Both the position numbers and the translations under genes were made by a program. The notes under the pieces were generated by a model, which was not told the origin of the DNA, did not search any database, and saw only the letters and a list, made by a program, of their open reading frames with translations. Shown piece by piece: positions 16,698-25,110 of a DNA stretch of 64,000 bases. Within the stretch, counting starts at the first letter, position 1. Every line of letters begins with the position of its first letter. This DNA is from Pantanalinema rosaneae (GTDB taxonomy: Bacteria; Cyanobacteriota; Cyanobacteriia; Leptolyngbyales; Leptolyngbyaceae), in assembly GCF_050753385.1 (NCBI RefSeq), contig NZ_JBLZFZ010000015.1:62001-126000 (forward strand), in the 5' to 3' direction.

Positions 16698-18680
16698 ATG
16701 AGCAAGTTCACCCAGTTGTTTAAACCAGCTATGTACCTGATGAATCAACTGAAGTATCCGCAAAAGTTTGCTCTGATTAGTTGCATCTTTTTTATTCCAC
16801 TCAGCCTGGTGATGTATTTATTGCTGTCAGAAGTCCAGGATCGGGTTGATTTTGCCCATAAGGAGATGCTGGGTAACTCTTACCTGCGACCATTGCACCA
16901 ATTAAGTGAACATTTACCCGAATATCAATTATTAATTGATCACTCCAGTCATTCCGAGCCGCAATCGCCGGAAATTACCCAACTCCAAACAAAAATTGAA
17001 CAGGATTTTACTGCAATTCAACAAGTAGAACAGGAACTGGGCAGCACACTTTTATCTACCGATCGATTTCAAGCATTAAGAGAAAGCTGGCAAACTTTGC
17101 GTGAGCCAAATCATCAATCCAGCTCTGAAGCTAGAGCCGCTGATTATAAACAACTAATGCGGCAACTGGAATATTTAAGGTTACAGATTGGCGACCAATC
17201 TAATTTAATTCTTGACCCAGATCTCGATACCTACTATCTGATGGATGCTACATTACTCAGATTACCAAAAATGCAGCAAACTCTGTCGGACATCCGGTTC
17301 ATTAGTCAACAAATTAATTCTAATCAAAAACTCACCTCGATCGAGCGATCGCAACTAATTGTCTTAGCCGAAACACTCAAGCAACAGAGTAATGAACTAA
17401 CGCAAAAGATGGCTGTCGGATTTAATCATAATCCTGCTGGAAACTTACGACCAGCATTAGCGGAACCCTTACAGGAGTTAACCCAAAGCACGAATAATTT
17501 AGCTAACTTAATTAACCAATTAGTTAACGCCAACGAGCCGCCAACTCCTTCAGTATATTTCCAAACCGCCAATCAAAGCCTGCAACAAACATTTGGGCTA
17601 TGGCATACGACGATCGATCAGCTTGATTTCCTGTTGCAGCGTCGGATTAATGGCTTCTTCCAGAAACAAGTTGGCTTAACAGGATTTGTTTTAGTGATTC
17701 TGGCGATCGTCATGTATCTGTTCATCGGTTTTTATCAAGGTGTAATGGATACCGTTCGGAGTTTAAGTGCGGCTTCTAAACGCATGGTTGCAGGCACAAT
17801 GACTGACAGTGTCACCCTTCAAAGCAAAGATGAATTAGCTGAAGTGGTGACATCGTTTAACCATGTAGCTGCCGCCTTAGTCGAGGCAAACCAGGAAGTT
17901 TCTCAGTTAAATCAGCGCTTAAAAAATGAAAATTTCCGTATGAGTGCTGAGCTAGATGTGACGCGGCGGTTACAACAAATGTTGCTGCCCTCCGAAGCCG
18001 AATTAAAAGAAGTTGCGGGTTTAGATATTGCAGGTTTTATGGAACCAGCGACTGAAATCGGGGGGGACTATTATGATGTGATGCAGCATGATGGCAAAGT
18101 CAAAATTAGTATTGGTGATGTAACTGGACACGGCTTAGAAAGTGGAGTCGTGATGATTATGGCTCAAACGGCTGTTCGCACCTTATTAGCCAATGGTGAA
18201 ACCGATCCAGCTAAGTTTTTAAATGCCGTAAATCGGATTATTTATGACAATACCCGCCGGATGCGATCGCGCAAAAATATGACCCTGGCTGTTCTGGAAT
18301 ATGAAGCTGGAGTTTTACGGTTAACCGGACAACATGAGGAACTAATTATTATCCGGCAGGATGGCAAACTAGAGCAGATTGATACCCTAGATTTAGGATT
18401 TCCATTAGGGTTAGAACAGGATATTACGCCCTTCGTTGCTGAGGCAAAGGTAGAGTTAAAACCGGGTGATATTGCCGTCCTTTATACCGATGGGATTACA
18501 GAGGCAATGAATGATCAAAAGGCTCAATACGGTTTAGAGCGAATGCATCAAGTGTTACAGCAAAATTGTCATCGTTCTGCCAGTGAGATTCGTCAGGCAT
18601 TGATTCATGATCTGATGCAGTATATCGGTGACCAGAAAGTTTTTGATGATATTACACTACTAGTGTTGAAACAACAGTGA
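16698..18680 (+). CDS. Membrane HAMP-PP2C (SpoIIE/RsbU-type) phosphatase, SiaA-like
   Basis: 660 aa from the ATG at 16698. A first hydrophobic helix (about residues 22-45, FALISCIFFIPLSLVMYLLL) and a second (about 328-350) bracket a helical periplasmic sensor of about 280 residues, followed by a HAMP linker (TVRSLSAASKRMVAGTMTD...). The PP2C-type catalytic domain contains GGDYYDVMQHDG, ISIGDVTGHGLESG, YTDGITEAMND and DDITLLVL, so the metal-binding Asp residues are present. The size and architecture match SiaA of Pseudomonas, which dephosphorylates SiaC. It is the first gene of a plus-strand cluster with cyclases and a STAS-like protein. Confidence 0.85.
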   Translation: MSKFTQLFKPAMYLMNQLKYPQKFALISCIFFIPLSLVMYLLLSEVQDRVDFAHKEMLGNSYLRPLHQLSEHLPEYQLLIDHSSHSEPQSPEITQLQTKIEQDFTAIQQVEQELGSTLLSTDRFQALRESWQTLREPNHQSSSEARAADYKQLMRQLEYLRLQIGDQSNLILDPDLDTYYLMDATLLRLPKMQQTLSDIRFISQQINSNQKLTSIERSQLIVLAETLKQQSNELTQKMAVGFNHNPAGNLRPALAEPLQELTQSTNNLANLINQLVNANEPPTPSVYFQTANQSLQQTFGLWHTTIDQLDFLLQRRINGFFQKQVGLTGFVLVILAIVMYLFIGFYQGVMDTVRSLSAASKRMVAGTMTDSVTLQSKDELAEVVTSFNHVAAALVEANQEVSQLNQRLKNENFRMSAELDVTRRLQQMLLPSEAELKEVAGLDIAGFMEPATEIGGDYYDVMQHDGKVKISIGDVTGHGLESGVVMIMAQTAVRTLLANGETDPAKFLNAVNRIIYDNTRRMRSRKNMTLAVLEYEAGVLRLTGQHEELIIIRQDGKLEQIDTLDLGFPLGLEQDITPFVAEAKVELKPGDIAVLYTDGITEAMNDQKAQYGLERMHQVLQQNCHRSASEIRQALIHDLMQYIGDQKVFDDITLLVLKQQ

Positions 18681-18894
18681 CTTGCCACAAGTTTTCTATC
18701 AAAAAATTAAAACTTTAATGACATTACATTTGGAGTACAGAAGTTAGGGGAAAATCAATATACGATCAGAGTAGGTTGCCCATTCCATACCTCAATCCAT
18801 CATGCTCAGTAGATAAGATGCACCGCTTCATATATAGAGCCGCCCCTATCCCCTCTTTGCTGCTCTTACCTACCTCAAGCACCTACCTGATCGC

Positions 18895-19746
18895 ATGACC
18901 AAACACCCGCCGACTGAGGAGAGCCAGACAGCCCAACTGCTGGCAGAAATTCAACACTTGCGGCAACGAGTTGAGCAACTGGATCGTTTAAACCAGGATT
19001 TGCAAATTGCTCTGTCTACTACTGCGGAGCATGGGGATCTGATTGAGGCAGAGTTGCAGATTGCCAATCAAAAATTAAAGCTAGAAGTCGCTGAACGGAT
19101 TCGGGCGGAAGCTAATCTAAAACTGCTCCTAGAAGCGGTATCCAAACGCAGTGATGATCTGGAAATTATTATCCAGACCATCATGGAACATGGGGATGTC
19201 ATGGATGCCCAGTGGGATCAGAAATGGCGGGAGGAACGTCACCTCGCCACGATCGACGGGTTAACTCAGATCGCCAATCGCCGTCGCTTCGATGAATACC
19301 TGGAGCAACAGTGGAAACAAATGATCCGCGATCGCCAGCCTTTAGCGATCGTCCTGTGTGATATTGATCACTTCAAGCGCTATAACGATACCTACGGGCA
19401 TCTTGCTGGAGATGATTGTCTCAAACTCGTGGCGCAAGTGATTGCCCGCAGCCTCAAACGTCCCAGTGATCTGGCTGCCCGCTATGGCGGCGAAGAATTT
19501 GTGGCGATTTTGCCCCAAACTGATCTGGCTGGGGCGATCGTGGTAGCAGAACAGATTCAAACCGCCATTCAACAGCTTCAGATCTCACCTGCCCAGTCCG
19601 CTAGCCATTCACAGGTGACATTGAGTATGGGGGTAAGTAGTATCTTGCCGACCCCTGATCGACCGGCTAAAACCTTACTTGATATGGCGGATCATCTCTT
19701 GTATATCGCCAAGCAGCAAGGAAGAAATCGCATCATTTCTGGCTAG
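18895..19746 (+). CDS. Diguanylate cyclase with EHGD coiled-coil N-terminus, SiaD-like
   Basis: 283 aa. Makes c-di-GMP from two GTP. Residues 15-110 form a coiled coil with two EHGD motifs (E45-D48 and E98-D101). The GGDEF domain (about 115-283) carries the active-site GGEEF at 198-202, the metal site CDIDHFKRYNDTYGH, and an RPSD inhibitory I-site at 189-192, exactly five residues before GGEEF, so product inhibition is likely. There is no membrane segment. SiaD of Pseudomonas has the same arrangement of helical stalk and GGDEF and is activated by SiaC. It lies between the SiaA-like and SiaB-like genes. Confidence 0.88.
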   Translation: MTKHPPTEESQTAQLLAEIQHLRQRVEQLDRLNQDLQIALSTTAEHGDLIEAELQIANQKLKLEVAERIRAEANLKLLLEAVSKRSDDLEIIIQTIMEHGDVMDAQWDQKWREERHLATIDGLTQIANRRRFDEYLEQQWKQMIRDRQPLAIVLCDIDHFKRYNDTYGHLAGDDCLKLVAQVIARSLKRPSDLAARYGGEEFVAILPQTDLAGAIVVAEQIQTAIQQLQISPAQSASHSQVTLSMGVSSILPTPDRPAKTLLDMADHLLYIAKQQGRNRIISG

Positions 19747-19904
19747 GGCGATCGACCTTATTTCTACATTTGCTATTTTTTACGGATTAGCCTGGGAATA
19801 TTAGAAATTAGAACTGTATAGGGAACTTGTCTCGCGATCGCGATCGCTTAACGCTGGCGTTGTATGTTCCTTACACTTGATCTCCTTATCTTGTCAAGGT
19901 GTTT

Positions 19905-20495
19905 ATGAATCAAACCAGTACCATTCAGACATTTGGAGAATTCACTGAAACGATTCCTGCCAGCGACGAATATTTAACGCTGCATTTTTCTCCCAGTTCC
20001 GCTCCGCGACGGCGACGGTGGGGTAACTATGGACTGTCGGCTGACTTCTTAGGAGATTACTTTGCCGCATTTTTCCCTGGTGATGAAGTCCCGGATAGTA
20101 AAATTAATCGGCAGGACACGGTTAAAGCGGCGGTTAGCTATATCGCTAACGAACTGCTGGAAAATGCCGTGAAATATAACCAGGAGACAGGAAACCTGCC
20201 GATCAGTATTTCGTTATACCTGTACGAACGTCAGATCATTTTCCATGCGATTAACTATGCAGAGCACTCCAGAGTGGCGCAATACCAACAGTTTATCCAG
20301 GAACTTCTCAACTCTGATATTGATGAGTTTTATATGCAACAGCTAGAAAAGACAGCCATGGGCGGCGGCGGTTCCAGTATGGGAATCCTCACGATGATGA
20401 ACGACTACTCGGCAAGATTTGGCTGGAAATTTGAGTCGTTAGAATCTACCCCAGATACTTTTCGAGTTAATGTTTTAGCGTATTTGGATGTGTGA
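19905..20495 (+). CDS. HATPase/DUF6272-like protein, probable SiaB-type kinase
   Basis: 196 aa from the ATG at 19905 (an in-frame GTG at 19899 is possible). An N-box-like segment, AVSYIANELLENAVKYNQETG, lies near residue 90, and a glycine-rich loop, GGGGSSMGILTMMNDYSARFG, near residue 155. These are the marks of GHKL ATPases used as Ser/Thr kinases in partner switching (RsbW, SiaB). The family call of DUF6272 is from memory. It would phosphorylate the SiaC-like protein encoded directly after it, with a 4-bp stop/start overlap. No membrane segment is present. Confidence 0.72.
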   Translation: MNQTSTIQTFGEFTETIPASDEYLTLHFSPSSAPRRRRWGNYGLSADFLGDYFAAFFPGDEVPDSKINRQDTVKAAVSYIANELLENAVKYNQETGNLPISISLYLYERQIIFHAINYAEHSRVAQYQQFIQELLNSDIDEFYMQQLEKTAMGGGGSSMGILTMMNDYSARFGWKFESLESTPDTFRVNVLAYLDV

Positions 20496-20911
20496 GCGAT
20501 CGCGGGTTTGTGCCATCACGATCGCCCCACTTTAAAAGAATCGAGTCAGCGAGTTGGGAGTTGCTAGCTTTGGAAATTAAAACCGACGATTACTGTATTC
20601 ACCACGATCCGGCATCTGCCACCGTTTTCTTGCAGGGGTTTCTCCGCTTAGATGGCATGGAAGAATATCAGCCCGTGATGGATATTCTGCTCAAGGCAGT
20701 AGAAGAAACCCCGGAGTTTACCATTAATCTACGAGAACTAGAATTTCTCAATAGTTCTGGAATTAGCATGTTATCCATGTTTGTCGTTAAGGTGCGCGAA
20801 AAAGGGGATGTCAAACTGACCTTTCAAGGCTCCGACAAAATTCTCTGGCAGACAAAATCCCTTAAAAACTTGCAGCGTTTGATGCCCAGCTTAACCCTAG
20901 AATTTGTGTAA
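20492..20911 (+). CDS. SiaC/STAS-like anti-sigma-antagonist phosphoprotein
   Basis: 139 aa from a GTG overlapping the previous TGA. A TTG at 20570, 9 bp after GGGAG, would give a shorter protein starting just before EIKTDDYCIHHD and is a real alternative. The core has a STAS-type order: FLQGFLRLDGMEEYQPVMDIL, TINLRELEFLNSSGISMLSMF, then a C-terminal SLKNLQRLMPSLTLEF. The Ser pair in LNSSGI is the likely phosphorylation site by analogy with SpoIIAA and SiaC. Cyanobacterial relatives occur in the slr1856/slr1859 group of the icfG cluster. It is the likely switch that binds the cyclases' coiled coils. Confidence 0.75.
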   Translation: MSDRGFVPSRSPHFKRIESASWELLALEIKTDDYCIHHDPASATVFLQGFLRLDGMEEYQPVMDILLKAVEETPEFTINLRELEFLNSSGISMLSMFVVKVREKGDVKLTFQGSDKILWQTKSLKNLQRLMPSLTLEFV

Positions 20912-20919
20912 CCCCACTC

Positions 20920-22740
20920 ATGGCAGAGGCACAGTCAATCCACCGTGACCCAGACTCCCTGCTGGCAGAAATTAACCGTCTGTGTCAGGAGGTGGATTGG
21001 TTGCGGCAACGCAATCATGATTTAGAAATTTCGTTGCAAACGACCGCCGAACATGGCGATATGGTAGAGGCAGAACTGCATCGAGCCAACCAACAACTGC
21101 AAGCCGAAATTGCTGAACGGAAACTGGCTCAGGCAACACTGCAAGAGATTTTAGAAACCGTTTCCCGCGATAAAGCCGATCTAGAAATCATGTTGCAGGC
21201 GACGACCGAGCATGGCGACATGATGGAATATCAGCTTTATACCCAGGCTGTCGAAACCATGCGCCAGAGCGAGGAACTGTTTCGGGCGCTTTCCGAATCC
21301 ACCCCGATTTTGATGATCTTGACCCAACGATCGGATGGGGCAATTACCTATGCCAATACATTTTCCAGCCAACAATTAGGCATCGAAATTCAACAACTGA
21401 AAAATCGCAAACTGTCGGAGTTTTTTGTTCATCCAACGGATGCCGATCGGCTGCAAGCACTGTTGGCAACGGAGGGAATCGTCCGGAACTACGAACTCCA
21501 GGCAAAACGAGTCAATGGCGATGCTTTTTGGGTATGTGCGTCTGTGCAACCTTTGGTGTTAGGGGGTGAACATACCTTATTGACTACGTTATATGACATT
21601 AGCGATCGCAAACAAGCAGAAGAAGCCCTACGGGAATCGCAACGGCAATTGAAGGAGCAAGCCGATGAGTTAGAACGTCGGGTGGCTCAACGCACAGCGG
21701 AACTCCAAGAGGCGGAAGCGAAATATCGCAGTATTTTTGAAAATGCGGCTGAAGGCATTTTTCAAAGTACCCCAGACGGGCGATATCTTAATGTCAATCC
21801 GACTCTCGCGGAACTGTACGGGTATGCATCGCCGGAAGAGTTAATTGCCAAAATCACAGATATTGGCGCACAAATTTATGTCCAACCCCGTCGCCGAGAT
21901 GAACTATTAGCTTATCTAAGACGGTTTGACTCCGTTACCGGATTTGAGTCGGAAGTCTACCGCCAGGATGGTACTACCATCTGGGTTTCCGAAAATGTTC
22001 GTACCATCAAAACCCCAGATGGCAAAGTAGCCTACTACGAAGGCAGTGTGCGCGATATTAGCGATCGCAAGTCCACCGAAGCCGAACTCCGCCAACAACG
22101 CCAGGTTGCCGAACGCCTCCTGCTGAATGTGCTGCCGCAACCGATCGCCGAACGCTTGAAACGCCGACCCACCACGATCGCGGATAGCTTTGCCGAAGCC
22201 ACCGTTTTGTTTGCCGACATTGCCAACTTCACCGGCTTGTCGTCCCACATCTCGCCTGTAGAACTCGTCGAACTCCTAAACCAGATTTTTTCTACCTTTG
22301 ACACCCTTGCCGATCACCACAGACTCGAAAAGATCAAAACTATTGGCGATGCCTATATGGTGGTAGGCGGGCTACCGAAACCTCGTCCTGATCACGTTTG
22401 GGCGATCGCGGATATGGCACTGGATATGCAGCAAGCGATTACGCAATTCAAAACGCCAGATCAGCAACCGATCAGCCTCAGGATTGGCATTCATACGGGG
22501 CCAGTCGTCGCTGGAATTATTGGTACTCGTAAATTTATTTACGATCTGTGGGGCGATACAGTTAATATTGCCAGTCGGATGGAATCCCAAGGGGAACCTG
22601 GGCGAATTCAAGTGACCAGTGCTGTGCAAGAGCGGTTGAAAAAACGCTATGACCTGGCAGAACGGGGCACGATCGATGTCAAGGGAAAAGGGGAAATGCA
22701 AACCTATTGGCTGATAGAACGCAAGGGATTGCAAGAATGA
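20920..22740 (+). CDS. PAS-PAS class III adenylate cyclase with EHGD coiled-coil N-terminus
   Basis: 606 aa. Residues 15-110 are a coiled coil with two EHGD motifs (E44-D47, E97-D100), the same spacing as in the neighbouring diguanylate cyclase. Two PAS domains follow (about 118-235 and 265-390, each ending DISDRK). The cyclase domain (about 410-600) has the metal-binding FADIANF, the KIKTIGDAYMVVGG substrate Lys, and LWGDTVNIASRMES with the Asp, Asn and Arg of an active class III enzyme; Lys/Asp favours ATP over GTP. The protein is soluble. It begins 8 bp after the SiaC-like gene, so it belongs to the same operon. Confidence 0.87.
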   Translation: MAEAQSIHRDPDSLLAEINRLCQEVDWLRQRNHDLEISLQTTAEHGDMVEAELHRANQQLQAEIAERKLAQATLQEILETVSRDKADLEIMLQATTEHGDMMEYQLYTQAVETMRQSEELFRALSESTPILMILTQRSDGAITYANTFSSQQLGIEIQQLKNRKLSEFFVHPTDADRLQALLATEGIVRNYELQAKRVNGDAFWVCASVQPLVLGGEHTLLTTLYDISDRKQAEEALRESQRQLKEQADELERRVAQRTAELQEAEAKYRSIFENAAEGIFQSTPDGRYLNVNPTLAELYGYASPEELIAKITDIGAQIYVQPRRRDELLAYLRRFDSVTGFESEVYRQDGTTIWVSENVRTIKTPDGKVAYYEGSVRDISDRKSTEAELRQQRQVAERLLLNVLPQPIAERLKRRPTTIADSFAEATVLFADIANFTGLSSHISPVELVELLNQIFSTFDTLADHHRLEKIKTIGDAYMVVGGLPKPRPDHVWAIADMALDMQQAITQFKTPDQQPISLRIGIHTGPVVAGIIGTRKFIYDLWGDTVNIASRMESQGEPGRIQVTSAVQERLKKRYDLAERGTIDVKGKGEMQTYWLIERKGLQE

Positions 22741-22803
22741 TACAGGAGATAGAGAAGCAATAGGCGAGAATAGGCAGAGAGTTCTGTAGTCTTCTGGTAA
22801 ACC

Positions 22804-24666
22804 ATGTCTGAATTGCGATCGAGCCAGATACCCCGGTTAACCACCTTTGCCGACTGGTGTCACCACTGCGACGAACTTTCGGCAGCGGCACAGAATACAG
22901 TGCAGGCATTATTGAAACGAGCAGGCAAACCGGATTGCCATGAAGCCGAACGCCAACTTGCAGGGCATACCAACGTTAGTTTGGACTTTGATATCGTTGA
23001 TGTCACTCCGTTAAAGACCCTGCCTAACCTGACTCATCTGATGATCCGGTGTCAGCAGATTGAGCATTTGGAAGAGTTAGTCGCCTGCCCAAACCTGACA
23101 TCACTGAAACTGGAATGTAACCACCTAACTGACATTACGCCCCTTGCGGCTCTGACCCGGCTGACTCAGTTGACTTTAAATCACACTCAGGTACAGGATT
23201 TAAGTCCATTGCGATCGCTGACCAATCTGACTTATCTCAACCTTTACCACACACCTGTTACCGATCTCAGTCCTCTACAACCCTTAATCAATCTCAGTCG
23301 GCTCGACTTAGGTAAAAATCAGATTGCCGATTTCAGCCCATTGCAACATCTGACCAACTTAACGTGGTTGTCTGTCCCTGAAAGTCAGTTATCAGATTTA
23401 ACACCCCTGGAATTCCTCACTAAGCTGGTGCGGTTAGATCTCAGCAGCAATGCCATTACCGATCTCAGTCCTCTACGATCGCTCAACCAGCTCACCATTC
23501 TTAACCTGGGTTACAACCAGATCAGGGACTTAAGCCCACTAGCAGATCTTCACAACCTCGCTAATCTCAACTGTTATTACAATCAGATTCGGGATCTCAG
23601 TCCTTTGCGATCGCTGTCAAATTTAACCATCCTGAATTGCCCTAACAATCCCCTGCCAACGTTAGGTGTGTCAGATCAGTTGATCGAACGTTGGCAAACT
23701 CTGTCTACCCAGCCGATTCAAGCCGATACGGCGATCGCAGCCGTCAAAGCCTTGTATGCCTTATGCGATTGCAAAGAACCAACGGTGATCGTGTGCAGTA
23801 GTCCCTGGGCAGGTATGAACGAGTTATTTGCGCGATCGCATTTGTTACCTCAGATGGATCTCCAGTTAGAACAGCGGATTCAACCCGCTTCCCTCAGTCC
23901 AGCCCTCTGGAACTATGTGCTGGAGCAAATGCAATTCCGACCCGAGGCAGACCTGCAATTCGCCCAACGACGACAAATTCATCAATCCTATGACCAGCAA
24001 GACCCCAAAGCCTGGTTACAGTTCGTCGCTTACTGCACCAAGATAGCGATCACCTCTGGGGTTCTAATGCAACTGATTAGCAGTTTGGAGTACCTCACCA
24101 CTGAGTTAGGCAGCACTCTATCGCCTGAAGCCACCCAGGGACTTAACTGTCTCAATCAGTTATTTGAAACCTGTGGTTGGATCATGCCGTTTGCCGATGT
24201 TTGTGTGGTTTGCGATCGTCCCAATCACCTATCTTTAGATCCAGAACAGCACTTGCATGGTGAGGGAGAGGCGGCGATCGAGTACCGAGATGGCTTCCAA
24301 GTCTATGCCCATCATGGCACGATCCTTCCAGCCAACTATGGCAGTATTCATCCCCATCAATGGCAGTCCACCTGGTTACTAGAAGAACCTAATGCCGAAC
24401 TGCGTCGCGTCTTAATTCAAGGCATTGGCTATGGGCGAATTTGTCAGGAACTTCAGGCGATCGCCCTCGACTCTTGGCGCGAATATACCTTACTCAAAAT
24501 TGATGCCGATGCTGATATTGAACCGATTCATTTATTAAAAATGACCTGCCCCAGCACCGCCGCCATTCATGTCCTCCGGGTTCCGCCAGATTTAACCAGT
24601 GCCAAGGATGCTATCCGTTGGGCGAACTGGGATGTAGATCCAGAGTCGTTTAGCCTGGAGACTTAA
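22804..24666 (+). CDS. Leucine-rich-repeat protein with C-terminal DUF6745-like domain
   Basis: 620 aa. Residues about 50-285 contain roughly eleven 22-residue internalin-type LRRs (repeating LTNLTxLxLxxxxIxDLSPLxx). The C-terminal half (about 300-620) has no repeats. Features such as CVVCDRPNHLSLDPEQHLHGEGEAAI, YRDGFQVYAHHGTILPANY and a final LRVPPDLTSAKDAIRWANW match what I recall of DUF6745. There is no signal peptide, so it is probably cytoplasmic. It lies 63 bp after the cyclase stop on the same strand. Function is unknown; the 101-aa protein at 15671 may be its partner. Confidence 0.75.
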   Translation: MSELRSSQIPRLTTFADWCHHCDELSAAAQNTVQALLKRAGKPDCHEAERQLAGHTNVSLDFDIVDVTPLKTLPNLTHLMIRCQQIEHLEELVACPNLTSLKLECNHLTDITPLAALTRLTQLTLNHTQVQDLSPLRSLTNLTYLNLYHTPVTDLSPLQPLINLSRLDLGKNQIADFSPLQHLTNLTWLSVPESQLSDLTPLEFLTKLVRLDLSSNAITDLSPLRSLNQLTILNLGYNQIRDLSPLADLHNLANLNCYYNQIRDLSPLRSLSNLTILNCPNNPLPTLGVSDQLIERWQTLSTQPIQADTAIAAVKALYALCDCKEPTVIVCSSPWAGMNELFARSHLLPQMDLQLEQRIQPASLSPALWNYVLEQMQFRPEADLQFAQRRQIHQSYDQQDPKAWLQFVAYCTKIAITSGVLMQLISSLEYLTTELGSTLSPEATQGLNCLNQLFETCGWIMPFADVCVVCDRPNHLSLDPEQHLHGEGEAAIEYRDGFQVYAHHGTILPANYGSIHPHQWQSTWLLEEPNAELRRVLIQGIGYGRICQELQAIALDSWREYTLLKIDADADIEPIHLLKMTCPSTAAIHVLRVPPDLTSAKDAIRWANWDVDPESFSLET

Positions 24667-24675
24667 ATGAGTCCC

Positions 24676-24968
24676 TTACTCTGCGTCGGGTAGCTCACCA
24701 AATTGCGCTTGATACCGGGCTAGTAGGGCTTCTAGTTCCTGCGATCGTTGCTGTTCCTGTTCCGCTCGTTGCCGTTCCTGTTCTGCCTCAGCCTCAGCCG
24801 CTATCCGTCGCTGGATTTCTACTTGTAACGTTTCTGCCAACTCATCGGGTAGCAGTAATTTTTCCCCAGTATCCTCTCGGTAAAACATTAGCAGTTTACC
24901 GTCTACCTCTAAGCGCAACTGCAACGCTGCACTGCGGCATTCTAACGCTGGAATATAGGTTTCACCTT
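24676..24968 (-). pseudogene. Uma2-family nuclease, 3' part (cut off by IS element)
   Basis: The C-terminal end of a Uma2 (DUF820, PD-(D/E)XK-like) protein: GETYIPALECRSAALQLRLEVDG..., then a Glu/Gln/Arg-rich helix (QERQRAEQEQQRSQELEALLARYQ). Its 5' part lies at 26775-27237 on the other side of the inserted element. Joined, the two parts total 756 bp, exactly 252 codons including the stop, in one frame. An internal ATG at 24924 could allow an 82-aa remnant, but this is unlikely to be functional. Confidence 0.8.
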
Positions 24969-25110
24969 TTGATACTCCCCAGCCCTAAAGGGACGGGGAT
25001 TCTTGAGCAACCCACAAACGGATTCTCAAAGGCGCAATCAAAGCACCCCTACTGACTCCACTCAGATCTAGTCTGAGTTTTGCCGCTACTTTTCTAAGAA
25101 TGTTGCCTGC
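24969..25110 (-). ncRNA. Candidate omega RNA (right-end RNA) of TnpB
   Basis: In this family the 3' end of tnpB and the right end of the element encode the guide RNA scaffold. Here the tnpB stop (24985-24987) lies inside the right-end hairpin at 24977-24998 (CCCC...GGGG arms with GCCC/GGG core). The scaffold would end at 24969 and the guide would be the adjacent Uma2 sequence below 24968. The 5' limit is a guess. Confidence 0.4.
24977..24998 (-). repeat. Right-end hairpin of the IS element
   Basis: Stem of CCCC (24977-24980) with GGGG (24995-24998) around an inner CCC/GGG stem and TAAA loop. It includes the last bases of tnpB and lies 8 bp inside the TCAA end. Confidence 0.7.

Noticed and set aside
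24676..24924. Separate 82-aa gene
   Set aside because: It is the cut-off C-terminal end of the Uma2 gene; joining it to 26775-27237 restores a normal protein.
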